A stretch of 64,000 nucleotides of DNA from JAEUOS01 sp040382235. GTDB taxonomy: Bacteria > Pseudomonadota > Gammaproteobacteria > Burkholderiales > JAEUOS01. The translations under genes were made by a program, and so were the position numbers. Each line of letters opens with the position of its first letter. Within the stretch, counting starts at the first letter, position 1. The stretch lies in assembly GCA_040382235.1 (NCBI GenBank), contig JBEIFV010000014.1, positions 3,688-67,687 on the forward strand. Direction: 5' to 3'. A model generated the notes under the pieces. The model saw only the letters and a program-made list of their open reading frames with translations, was not told the origin of the DNA and ran no database searches. Shown here piece after piece: positions 28,030-37,200 of the stretch.

Positions 28030-29145
28030 TCACCTGCCGCGCCGGGCCTTGACCGCATCCGCCAGGATTTTCAGGGCTTCGGTGCTGTCATTCCATCCCA
28101 AACAGGCGTCTGTGATGCTCTTGCCATACTCGAGGGCCGCAGGATCGTCGCGGCCGGCGCTGAATTTCTGGTTGCCGGCTTTCAGGTGTGATTCGACCAT
28201 GACGCCAAACACGCACTCGCCCCCGCCTGCGATCTGTGCGCCGACATCGCGCGCCACATCAAGCTGTCTTTCGTGCCTCTTTTCGCTGTTGGCGTGCGAA
28301 AAGTCGATCATCAGCCGGCATGGCAGCTTGTTCGCCTCAAGCTCCGCGCAAGCGGCTGCGACACTTGCCGCGTCGTAGTTCGGCACCTTGCCGCCACGCA
28401 AGATCACATGGCAATCCTTGTTGCCGTTGGTTTCCACCGTCGCCACCTGGCCATTCTTGTGCACCGAGAGAAAGTGGTGGCCGCGCCGCGCCGCCAGAAT
28501 GGCGTCGATGGCTATCCTGATGTTGCCGTCGGTGCCGTTCTTGAAACCGATCGGGGCCGATAGTCCGGAGGCCAGTTCGCGATGCACCTGCGATTCGGTG
28601 GTGCGCGCGCCGATCGCGCCCCACGAGATCAGGTCGCCGATGTACTGCGGCGAGATCACGTCGAGAAACTCCGAACCGGCGGGCACACCCTCGTTATTGA
28701 TGCGCACCAGCAGGTCGCGGGCGATACGCAAGCCTTCGTTGATGCGGTAACTCTCGTCCAGATAGGGGTCGTTGATCAGGCCTTTCCAGCCTACAGTGGT
28801 GCGCGGCTTTTCGAAGTACACACGCATCACCACTTCAAGCTCGCCGGCATGTCGTTCGCGCTCGGCCTTGAGTTTCTTGGCGTAGTCGACAGCCGCCGCC
28901 GGATCATGGATTGAACAGGGCCCGATGATCACCAGAAGCCGGTCATCCCGGCCGTGGATGATGCTCTGGATACGCCGCCGGGTTCCGGCAATCAACTCTT
29001 CGGCCGGCGTACCCTGAATCGGGAAAAACTTGATCAGGTGCTCAGGTGGCGGCAGCGGCATGATGTTCTTGATGCGCTCGTCATCGGTGCGGGAGGTACG
29101 GTCGCTGACGCTGTCGCGATGTGGAGCGGGGGCGCTGTTGGGCAT
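28030..29145 (-). CDS. aroG: 3-deoxy-7-phosphoheptulonate (DAHP) synthase, class I
   Basis: The 371-residue enzyme condenses phosphoenolpyruvate with erythrose 4-phosphate in the first step of the shikimate pathway. Recognisable blocks are LLVIIGPCSIHDP, MRVYFEKPRTTVGWKGLINDP, GARTTESQVHRELASGLSAPIGFKNGTDG, GHHFLSV and MIDFSHANSEK, matching class I AroF/G/H enzymes with metal ligands in the expected places. AAAGGAG lies 6 bases before the ATG. The 170 bases upstream hold a promoter, an aromatic-rich leader ORF and a terminator hairpin, which together look like transcription attenuation (see 29176-29380). The N-terminal extension of about 20 residues is low complexity. Confidence 0.97.
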   Translation of the reverse strand: MPNSAPAPHRDSVSDRTSRTDDERIKNIMPLPPPEHLIKFFPIQGTPAEELIAGTRRRIQSIIHGRDDRLLVIIGPCSIHDPAAAVDYAKKLKAERERHAGELEVVMRVYFEKPRTTVGWKGLINDPYLDESYRINEGLRIARDLLVRINNEGVPAGSEFLDVISPQYIGDLISWGAIGARTTESQVHRELASGLSAPIGFKNGTDGNIRIAIDAILAARRGHHFLSVHKNGQVATVETNGNKDCHVILRGGKVPNYDAASVAAACAELEANKLPCRLMIDFSHANSEKRHERQLDVARDVGAQIAGGGECVFGVMVESHLKAGNQKFSAGRDDPAALEYGKSITDACLGWNDSTEALKILADAVKARRGR

Positions 29146-29175
29146 GTCTTTCTCCTTTGAATGCTTGAACCGGAC

Positions 29176-29209
29176 AAAAAAAAACCGCCGGATACGACCG
29201 GCGGTTTTT
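29176..29209 (-). terminator. Attenuator hairpin in the aroG leader
   Basis: On the minus strand CCGCCGG and CCGGCGG form a 7-bp GC stem around a 6-base loop, extended by A5/T5 pairing. The 3' arm runs into nine T. The hairpin lies 20 bases downstream of the leader-ORF stop and 30 bases before the aroG start, so it would stop transcription before aroG. Its 3' arm sequence CCGGCGG occurs also inside the leader ORF (29260-29266), where it can pair with the 5' arm to disrupt the hairpin. Confidence 0.85.
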
Positions 29210-29234
29210 CGAGAATTCTTCAGTGTTTCAGTGG

Positions 29235-29315
29235 CTAAAACGCTTCGTCTCTACTTGCTCCGCCGGGGCTGAGGTAGATCCAAAAATAAAAATAGAAGAA
29301 AGGTCCGTGCGCCAT
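29235..29315 (-). CDS. Aromatic-amino-acid leader peptide of aroG
   Basis: This 26-codon ORF (ATG at 29315, TAG at 29237-29235) is below usual gene-calling size. Residues 6-14 read FFYFYFWIY: eight of nine are aromatic, with four Phe, three Tyr and one Trp. That is the composition expected for a peptide sensing charged tRNA-Phe, tRNA-Tyr and tRNA-Trp, the end products of the pathway headed by the next gene. The P-G-G codons at 16-18 carry CCGGCGG, which can pair with the 5' arm of the downstream terminator. Ribosome stalling on the aromatic codons would leave this segment free and favour read-through. The ribosome-binding site (GAAAG) is weak. The layout parallels trp and pheA leaders; the mechanism here is inferred. 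Confidence 0.8.
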   Translation of the reverse strand: MAHGPFFYFYFWIYLSPGGASRDEAF

Positions 29316-29351
29316 GAAAAGCAGCTTTCGACAAAATCTCTTGGAACTCAG

Positions 29352-29380
29352 ACTCTACAGCCATCTCGCCGCCCAGGCAA
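29352..29380 (-). promoter_or_regulatory. Candidate promoter of the aroG leader
   Basis: On the minus strand TTGCCT (29375-29380) and TAGAGT (29352-29357) are spaced by 17 bp, each with four matches to consensus. The predicted start near 29345 leaves about 30 bases before the leader-peptide ATG and about 200 before aroG, a geometry typical of attenuated operons. Confidence 0.45.
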
Positions 29381-29415
29381 GCGCCTGTTGTGCGCGGACA
29401 ACTATGCTGATACCT

Positions 29416-30894
29416 TCACAGTGCCCGTTCAATTCGATCGCACAGCGTCTTCAGCATTTCGATTCGCGCGAACATTTTGTCGTTGGCGGGAATCAGGTTC
29501 CATGGCGCGACCTCGGTACTGGTGCGTTCGACCAGATCGCATACCGCGCGCTCGTAGTCGCCCCACTTTTTGCGATTGCGCCAGTCCTCTTCAGTGATCT
29601 TGAATTGCTTGAAGGCGATTTTCTGGCGTTCGCGAAAGCGTTTCAGCTGCTCTTCCTTGGTGATCGCCACCCAGAATTTCACCAGTATCACGCCGTTGCG
29701 TACCATTTGCTCTTCGAAATCGTTGATTTCATGGTAACCACGCATCCAGTCGTATTCGGAGCAGAATTTCTCGACCCGCTCCACCAGCACACGGCCGTAC
29801 CACGAGCGGTCGAAGATCGTGACCCGCCCCTTGCGCGGCAGATGTCGCCAGAAGCGCCACATGTAGGGTTGCGCGCGCTCTTCCTCGGTAGGCGCTGCAA
29901 TCGGGATCACCTGGTAATGCCGGGCATCCAGCGCACCGGTGATGCGCCGGATGCTGCTTCCTTTGCCGGCCGCATCTTGCCCCTCGAATACGGCAATCAG
30001 CGATTTGCCGCGAAAGCGCGGATCGCGGGTAAGCAGGTTGAGACGTCCCTGGTACTTTTCGAGCTGCCGCGCATACTCCTTGTGCGTCAGCGCCTGCTTG
30101 TAATTGAGCGCATTGAGCACATTGTGATTGTCCAGCACCGGCTCCAGCGGTGCGGGCTTGAACGACGGTGCCCGACCGTTCTTGTCGGTCAGGCGCTTGT
30201 TCAGCGCTTCGAGCAGCAGGGTGCCGACAGTGAGATAGCGATAGTTCGGATCGGTGCCTTCAACTATGAACCAGGGTGCCTCGCCGGTCGAGGTTTCGCG
30301 CAAGGTGTGTTCGGAGATTTCGCGAAACCGGTCGTAGATCTTGAAACGTTGCCAGTCGGTATCGGTCACCCGCCAGCGCGTTTTCGGGTCTTTCTCGAGC
30401 GCCTTGAGGCGCTTTTTCTGCTCATCCCTGGAAAGGTGGAACCAGAACTTCAGAATCAGCACACCTTCGGCTGCCAGCATCTGTTCGAAGCGCTTGATCT
30501 CTTCAACAGACTGCATCAGGGCTGGCGCCTTGGTCTTGCCGATGACGCGGTTGACGATCGGAGCGGTGTACCAGGAACCAAAAAGTATGCCGATCCGCCC
30601 TTTCGGTGGCAGGGCCCGCCAGAAACGCCACATCGGCGGCCGCTCGGCCTCTTCATCAGACATCTCCCCAAAGGCACGGGTAACGATGTGACGCGGATCC
30701 ATCCATTCGTTGAGCAGGTTGACCGTTTCGCCCTTGCCTGCGCCATCCACACCGCCGATGATGATGACTACCGGAAACTTCGCATTCCCCAGCAGGTCGT
30801 ATTGCGCCTTCAGCAGCGCTTCGCGCAGCTCCGCTTCACGAACACGATAGTCTTCCTTGGATATTCTGTGCCCTACTTCAGCCGATTCAAACAT
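29416..30894 (-). CDS. Two-domain polyphosphate kinase 2 (polyphosphate:AMP phosphotransferase)
   Basis: The ATG at 30894, with ACGGAGA upstream, gives 492 residues, the length of two-domain PPK2 enzymes; an open extension to 31038 is unsupported. Walker A sequences occur at residues 47-55 (GGVDGAGKGE) and 304-313 (EGQDAAGKGS), each followed by MWRFWRxLPxKGR. The second domain has IFDRSWYGRVLVERV with the Asp-Arg pair, whereas the first reads ILFGSWYTAPIV and lacks it, so the C-terminal domain is probably the catalytic one, as reported for this class. Such enzymes phosphorylate AMP to ADP with polyphosphate. Its start overlaps the CHAD gene end by 8 bp, indicating coupling. Confidence 0.93.
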   Translation of the reverse strand: MFESAEVGHRISKEDYRVREAELREALLKAQYDLLGNAKFPVVIIIGGVDGAGKGETVNLLNEWMDPRHIVTRAFGEMSDEEAERPPMWRFWRALPPKGRIGILFGSWYTAPIVNRVIGKTKAPALMQSVEEIKRFEQMLAAEGVLILKFWFHLSRDEQKKRLKALEKDPKTRWRVTDTDWQRFKIYDRFREISEHTLRETSTGEAPWFIVEGTDPNYRYLTVGTLLLEALNKRLTDKNGRAPSFKPAPLEPVLDNHNVLNALNYKQALTHKEYARQLEKYQGRLNLLTRDPRFRGKSLIAVFEGQDAAGKGSSIRRITGALDARHYQVIPIAAPTEEERAQPYMWRFWRHLPRKGRVTIFDRSWYGRVLVERVEKFCSEYDWMRGYHEINDFEEQMVRNGVILVKFWVAITKEEQLKRFRERQKIAFKQFKITEEDWRNRKKWGDYERAVCDLVERTSTEVAPWNLIPANDKMFARIEMLKTLCDRIERAL

Positions 30895-31843
30895 GTGTTC
30901 TCCGTCCATGGTGACGTTTCCAGAAACCCGCACAACGGGTCGCGGCCTCGAAACCGCTCTCAAGGGTCTGCGCAGCATCGCTTGCGCGCGCCTCCCATGC
31001 GCCAAGCAGGCGCTGCTCGATCTCGCAGCCAAGCTCAAAGTCGCGCAAAAGCGCCCTTGCCATGTTGATGTCGGTCAAACTTCCCAGACAATCCTGCAAT
31101 TCGGACAACGCCGCCACATAAGGTCGCACCGCATCGCGCGCGTAAAGTCCTGAAAAAAACTCGGCGGCGTAGCGGGCACGCTTGATTTGCACACGCAGCC
31201 GATGACGCCCCGATTCGTCCAGTGAATCCAGCCGCGCCGCGCCGCGCGCGACGTGCTTGTACAGACGGGCAAGCTGGCGCCGCGCCAAATGCATCAGGAC
31301 TCCGCCACCGGCGTCGGGCGCCTGCATCGCCAGCCAAAGGGCGAGTCGTGTGGTCAGGCGCTCGTAATCCGGCGTTTGCAGATACTCCCGCGCGCGCGCG
31401 CGGGCCGATCCGACCCGACCGGCTATCGCGGCACGCACCGCACGTGCCTGCGGGCGCGGCAGGTCGCGCAGCGCCGGCTCGACGGTCTGGCCGAACACAT
31501 CAAGATCGCGAACACCGCCAAGTGCGCGTCCCAGCGTCCGGAGCGCTGCGTCGCAGCGGGATCGCAGGTCGCAGGCGTTGGTGTGGGGAAACATGCGCAG
31601 CGCGGATCGAAGCCGCCTCACGGCGACGCGCATCTGATGCACATATTCCGGATTCTCGCTTTGCAGAACACCGGCCTCGTTGGCACGCAAATGCTGGTAC
31701 GCCATTCGCACGATGCCGCGCACTGCCTCTTCGGGCGACATGTCGGGCCGGACGCCAAACGCGCGGGCCTTCTGCGGAGGCTTCTGCCGAACCGCGGCTT
31801 GTCCGGGCACGACGGCTGGACGCGATGCCCGTCCGGAACACAT
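30887..31843 (-). CDS. CHAD-domain protein
   Basis: The 318-residue protein has the CHAD signature VHQMRVAVRRLRSALRMF, a second basic helix block RHRLRVQIKRARYAAEFF, and LQDCLGSLTDINMARALL. CHAD domains are alpha-helical with conserved basic and histidine residues, and several bind inorganic polyphosphate. Because the ORF overlaps the PPK2 start by 8 bp, a joint role in polyphosphate handling is likely. The N-terminal 35 residues are low complexity and the true start may be internal (MSPEEAVRG near residue 35). No CYTH domain is fused, unlike many CHAD proteins. Confidence 0.88.
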   Translation of the reverse strand: MCSGRASRPAVVPGQAAVRQKPPQKARAFGVRPDMSPEEAVRGIVRMAYQHLRANEAGVLQSENPEYVHQMRVAVRRLRSALRMFPHTNACDLRSRCDAALRTLGRALGGVRDLDVFGQTVEPALRDLPRPQARAVRAAIAGRVGSARARAREYLQTPDYERLTTRLALWLAMQAPDAGGGVLMHLARRQLARLYKHVARGAARLDSLDESGRHRLRVQIKRARYAAEFFSGLYARDAVRPYVAALSELQDCLGSLTDINMARALLRDFELGCEIEQRLLGAWEARASDAAQTLESGFEAATRCAGFWKRHHGRRTHV

Positions 31844-31857
31844 GCGGCAGGCAAGCC

Positions 31858-33309
31858 TTAGGCGGTTCCGCCAACAGTGAGGCCGTCGATCCTCAATGTC
31901 GGCTGGCCGACGCCAACCGGTACGCTCTGACCATCCTTGCCACAGGTGCCCACGCCGCTGTCGAGCTTCATGTCGTTGCCGATCATTTTCACTCGCCTGA
32001 GTGCATCCGGCCCGTTGCCGATGATGGTGGCCCCCTTGACCGGATGCGTCACCCGCCCATCCTCGATGAGATAGGCTTCCGAAGCTGAAAAGACGAACTT
32101 GCCGCTGGTGATGTCAACCTGGCCACCGCCGAAGTTCCTGGCGTAAAGCCCTTTTTTCACTGAACGAATGATCTCTTCGGGTTCGCGGTCGCCGTTGAGC
32201 ATGTAGGTGTTGGTCATGCGCGGCATCGGCACATGCGCGAATGATTCACGGCGACCGTTGCCGGTCGGCTTGACCTTCATCAGGCGCGCGTTGAGCGCAT
32301 CCTGCATGTAGCCCTTGAGAATGCCGTCTTCAATCAGCGTGGTGCACTGCGTGCGATTGCCTTCATCATCAATGTTGAGCGACCCGCGTCGATCGGCGAT
32401 GGTGCCGTCATCGACCACGGTCACGCCGCGTGCCGCCACCCGCTCACCGACCCGCCCGGAAAACGCCGAGGAGCCTTTGCGGTTGAAATCGCCTTCCAGT
32501 CCGTGGCCGATGGCCTCATGCAGCAGAATCCCCGGCCAGCCGTTGCCGAGCACCACATTCATGGTTCCAGCCGGGGCCGCCTGCGCCTTGAGATTGGTCA
32601 GGGCGGCATGCACCGCCTGCCTGGCGTAATCAAGCAGGATTTCGTCATTGAAATAGCCATAGTCGAAGCGACCGCCACCACCGGCGCCGCCCGACTCGCG
32701 GTGGCCATTTTCCTCGGCGATCACGGTGATCGAAAGCCGCACCAGAGGCCGTACATCGGCCGCCAGCACGCCATCACTGCGCGCGACCAGCACCACTTCA
32801 TAGGTGCCGCCCAGCGAAGCCATGACCTGGGTGACGCGCCCATCCAGTCCGCGCGCCATCTTCTCGATGCGCTCCAGAAGCCGCACCTTGACATCGGCAT
32901 TCAGCGACACCAGAGGGTCGGCAGCAGCATACAGCCGTCGCGCGACACCCGCCGCCGCTTTAACGCTTCTGGACTGGCCTTGACGGCCAATCGCGGCGGT
33001 GGCACCCGCCGCGTCCTGCAAGGCTTTCAAGGAGATATCGTCGGAATAGGCGAACGCGGTCTTCTCACCGCTGATCGCGCGTACGCCCACGCCCTGCTCG
33101 ATGTTGAAGCTGCCCGACTTGACGATACCTTCTTCGAGGCTCCAGCCCTCCGAGCGCGCATACTGGAAGTACAGGTCGGCATAGTCGATGCGGCGCGCAA
33201 ACATCGAATCCAGCACCCGGGTGAGATTCGATTCGTCCAGCCCGTAGGGCGTCAATAGTAACGAGCGCGCATCGGCCAAATGTGCAATATCAGGTGAAAC
33301 TGCTTTCAC
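31858..33309 (-). CDS. tldD: TldD metalloprotease subunit
   Basis: The 483-residue protein carries the TldD zinc site HEAIGH at residues 264-269 within GNGWPGILLHEAIGHGLEGDFNRKGSSAFSG, and the expected MTNTYMLNGDREPEEII and C-terminal KGATIIGNGPDALRRVKMIGNDM blocks. TldD pairs with TldE (PmbA) in a cytoplasmic protease that trims unfolded peptides and matures some peptide antibiotics. No tldE is in the window. It lies 14 bp upstream of the CHAD gene and 107 bp downstream of the nitrilase gene in the same run. Confidence 0.96.
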   Translation of the reverse strand: MKAVSPDIAHLADARSLLLTPYGLDESNLTRVLDSMFARRIDYADLYFQYARSEGWSLEEGIVKSGSFNIEQGVGVRAISGEKTAFAYSDDISLKALQDAAGATAAIGRQGQSRSVKAAAGVARRLYAAADPLVSLNADVKVRLLERIEKMARGLDGRVTQVMASLGGTYEVVLVARSDGVLAADVRPLVRLSITVIAEENGHRESGGAGGGGRFDYGYFNDEILLDYARQAVHAALTNLKAQAAPAGTMNVVLGNGWPGILLHEAIGHGLEGDFNRKGSSAFSGRVGERVAARGVTVVDDGTIADRRGSLNIDDEGNRTQCTTLIEDGILKGYMQDALNARLMKVKPTGNGRRESFAHVPMPRMTNTYMLNGDREPEEIIRSVKKGLYARNFGGGQVDITSGKFVFSASEAYLIEDGRVTHPVKGATIIGNGPDALRRVKMIGNDMKLDSGVGTCGKDGQSVPVGVGQPTLRIDGLTVGGTA

Positions 33310-33416
33310 GGGGTAGCTCCTGGAGGAAACATGTGAACGAACTCGTCATTATCCTAGCTTCGGCCGACATGTGCTTGCAGATGGAGCCAGGCCGCGCGCA
33401 TTTCCGACCCCGCAGG

Positions 33417-34256
33417 TCACAGGGTTCGATGCGCCAGCGCCGGCAGACTTTCACGGCACGCGGCCACATGATCGAGGTCGATTTCGCCCGTGATCACACC
33501 GGCTCCCTCAGTCAATTCGGCCTTGATCTCGCCCCAGGGATCGATCAGCATCGTGTGGCCGTGGGTGCGCCGGCCGTTCAGGTGCAGGCCGCCCTGCGCA
33601 GGCGCCAGCACATAGGCAAGATTTTCGATCGCCCGCGCGCGCAATAGCGTCTCCCAATGCGCCCGCCCGGTGGTCGCGGTGAACGCCGACGGCACCAGCA
33701 TCAGGTCGCAATGCCCCAGCGCCCGGTAAAGTTCGGGAAACCGCAGGTCATAGCAGACCGACAGGCCCAGCCTGCCGAACGGCGAATCGATCGCCACCGG
33801 CGCATTGTCGCCGTGCACGATGGTGCGGGCTTCATCGAATTGCTCGACCACAGCATCATCCTGGACCCGCTTGAAACCAAACAGGTGAATCTTGTCGTAG
33901 CGCGCCGCCAGCGCCCCCCGGTTGTCAAACACCAGGCAAGTGTTGAGAATGCGGCTGTTCGAACCGCAGTCAATCGGCAAGGTGCCGCCCACCAGCCAGA
34001 TGTTGTGACGCGCGGCCATCTCCGCCAGCCAAGCCTGGATCGGCCCGCCATGGTGGCCTGGCGTGAATTGCTCGCGCGCATCGACCTTGTCGGTTTCCTT
34101 GCGGCCCAGGATGCAAAAATACTCCGGCAACGCTACCAGGCGAGCACCCTCACCCGCCGCGCGCGCGATCAATTCGCCGGCAGTTGCAAGGTTGTCCGCC
34201 ACTATTGGCGTCGACACCATCTGAATCGCAGCGACCCTGTTTTTTCGGCTTGTCAC
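33417..34256 (-). CDS. Nitrilase-superfamily amidase (Nit1/YbeM-like, probable deaminated glutathione amidase)
   Basis: The 279-residue protein has the Glu-Lys-Cys catalytic triad: E45 in ALPEYF, K122 in YDKIHLF and C168 in VCYDLRFPELYR. The Nit branch hydrolyses deaminated glutathione or omega-amides, a metabolite-repair role; substrate assignment is by family only. The ATG overlaps the yhdP stop by 4 bp, so the two are translationally coupled. The yhdP-nitrilase-tldD order is commonly seen in betaproteobacteria. Confidence 0.9.
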   Translation of the reverse strand: MTSRKNRVAAIQMVSTPIVADNLATAGELIARAAGEGARLVALPEYFCILGRKETDKVDAREQFTPGHHGGPIQAWLAEMAARHNIWLVGGTLPIDCGSNSRILNTCLVFDNRGALAARYDKIHLFGFKRVQDDAVVEQFDEARTIVHGDNAPVAIDSPFGRLGLSVCYDLRFPELYRALGHCDLMLVPSAFTATTGRAHWETLLRARAIENLAYVLAPAQGGLHLNGRRTHGHTMLIDPWGEIKAELTEGAGVITGEIDLDHVAACRESLPALAHRTL

Positions 34257-37200
34257 TTGCCGTCCTCTCCTGTCGCTCGTGGCGGCGCGGGGCGCGGCGG
34301 GACCGCCGGCGCTTGCGCGCCACCCTGCTCGCCTCCCGCGCCGGCCTGACCGATCTGCGTGTTCTGAATGCGCGCTGTTTTCGGGTCCGCCCAGGTACCG
34401 CTGATCACATACTCGAACGAAAACGCACGCGAAAGCGGGTCCTTGAGAATCCTTTGCGCGAGATAAGTGGCCAGCCCCAGAATTGGATTGCCCAGCAAGG
34501 CGGTGACCACCGAGCCCATGCCGCCGGAAAGATCCGGCAACACCACCACCCGCAAACCCTGTGTTTCCTTGACCAGGTCAACCTCGCCATTCATCAGCAC
34601 CGCGGCGGTGACTCCGGTCATTTTGAAATCCGTGGTCGACAGCACACCGCGCTCGATCTTGCTTGAGGCCGATACCAGATCGAAGGCGAAACCTTCGGAA
34701 AAGACATCTCGAAAATCAAGCGCCAGACGGCGCGGCAATGCCTGCAGGCTCATGATGCCCAACAACTTGCCGACGCCGGGATCGGCCTTCAGAAACTGCC
34801 CTTTCTCGACCCGCAGCGCGATATTGCCGGAAAGGCTCGGATAGTCGAGCGCCAGGGGCGAGCCTTCCCAGGCGACGTTGCCTTCCAGCCTGCCGCTGCC
34901 GTTGCGCACCGTCCCCGGGAAGCCCAGGCGATCCAGCAGCCTGCCGGCATCGTAGGCCTCAAGGGTGAAGTCGAGCGCCAGCCTGCGCCGGGTATCGCCG
35001 ATGCGCCGCGCCCGCCAAGCCCCGGAACCCGCCAACACACCGTCGGCGTTGGCCAGGTTCAAGCGCTGGATACGCCACTCATTGCCCGCGTTGATGGCCA
35101 CCAGTTCGAGCTTCCCGAGCTTTTTCTCGCCGACCTCGAAGGCGTCGATCACGACATCGACAGCGGGCAGCTCCTGGGCAAGACGATCCATGGGCGTGTC
35201 GTCGCGCGGTTCCTGGCGCGCCAGGTTGGCGGGGATGAACAGGTTCCTGAGGCGAGCGGTAAAGCGGCCGTTGTCACGCCCGCTCCCGCCTTGAAACGTC
35301 AGATTGCCATTGGCTTCCTGCGACGCCAGGTTCGCAACCCATGCACTTCCTTCCTGCGAAATACCGAGCCTTACCTGCGACAAGCGCTTGCCGTACACAT
35401 CCAGCACATCGGCCTTGAGATTGGCCTGCACCGGCATGTAGCCTGCCAGAGCCGCCGGCGCCGCGTTGGCGACCAACGCGCCCTGGGGTGAAGACGGCGC
35501 GGACCAGCGGCTATCGAAAAGCCTGGCCTTGATCTGCTCGATGTCGATGTTGGTCGCCGTCACGTTCAAGGCCAGCCCGGCTCGCGGCAGCGCCGGCAGG
35601 GTGTCGCCCACCGCCACGGCAGCGCGCGCAAAACGCATCTCCCCCCCTTCGAGGCGACGCTGCACCCGCGCATTCAAAACCCGCCCGAGACTGATCGTGA
35701 TTTCGTCGTCGTTACGTGTACCCGGCAAGGCGGTCTTGGCCAGGCGCAAGGGCCAGGCATCGGCTGCCACCTTCCCGAACGGCGCCGGCAGGTCGATGGC
35801 GACGCCGGCGAGATTGGACTCCACGCTCAATTCGCCGGTCTTCTTGCGCACGTTGATTGCCGCCCGCCAAGCGGTGCTCCCTGACATCGCTGCCAGCAGG
35901 GGGTCGCTGATCCAGCTGCGCAGCCCCGGCAGGGTCAGATTGCCACCCGCTGTCAGCGCGATGGTGCCGTCGCCGCGGCTGGCTCCTGCAAGAGTGAACT
36001 GCCCGCCAAGCGCATCGCCGCGCACGTTGCGCAAGCTGACCCCGCTTTCGGTGAATGCAACGACGCCACTGGTCCTGGCCAGCAGTGGCAGGTCCGCATC
36101 GACCTTCACGTCGTTGTTGGTGATCTGATATTGCCCGCTCAAACGTATCTTCTCGACCTCATCCAATGGCAGCGAAAGACTCAGGCTGAGCCTGCCGGCC
36201 CCGCTCGCACGGATGGTATCGGTGTAGCCGTCGAACATGCGATCAAGCGGACTTTCGTCGATGAATTGCAGAAACGCCTGGGTGGGCCCCTCGGCCGCGC
36301 CCTGCACATCAACCACCAGGCGCGCCGCATCGAGGTCGGGTATGCGTGCCTCGACGCGCCCCAGCCTGGCAAGGCCGACATTGCCCGGCGCGTTGCCGCG
36401 AAACTCCAGGGCACTGCGATCGAAAATCAGATCACCCTTGACGTTTTCGATGCGCGGCCAGCCGCTCGCATACAGGAAACTCGCGTCGGAGAGCTTCAAG
36501 GCGACGCGAAAATTGCCGCGTTTCGGGTCCTTGAATGGAAAGTCCTGCAGGTTTCCCTTGAGGTAGAAAACGCCCTCATCCACGCGGCCTTTCTCGATCG
36601 CAGCCTGCACCCAGGATCGCGTGGCCTTCATGTGCTTGGGCAGGTAGCGATGTGCCCGCGCACCCTGGCCACGCGCAAGCTTGGCATTGAGCTCCAAGTA
36701 GCCCGGAGTACCGGGTTCGGTGCGATACACAAACTGCGCAGTTCCTGCCGCATCCTGGTTGGAAAATGCCGCGTTGTCGGTGCGCAGCTCCAGTTTGCCG
36801 TTCGGATGCGACCATCCCAGTTGCGCGGTCAGCATGTCGAAGTCAAGCTTCGGGTCCTCGAACAGTTGCGGCAACAGGACCACGGCATTGCGGCTGGCGA
36901 GCGTCAGCGTGCCGCCCTTTTCGCTGGCGACAACTGTTCCGGAAAGCTTGGCGAAACCCGGAACCGGTCCGCGCGCGTCCAGCGAGAGATCGAAAAACCG
37001 CCCGCGAGCGCTATAGGACACCGGCTTTTCAAACTCGCCACGCCACGACAGTCGAAAATCGAATACCGAGCCGCGCGGATTGAATTCGCCCAATGTCTTG
37101 CGGAACTGCGCATCAAGCGGCAAATGCTCGAGCAACTTGGCCAGGGGTTCCAGATCGAGCGAATTGGCCTCCAGTTCGACTTCCTGCGGCTTGGCGGCAC

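Noticed and set aside
29314..31068. 584-residue plus-strand frame opposite PPK2
   Set aside because: It is the shadow of the PPK2 gene and has no domain signal; it also crosses the aroG leader.
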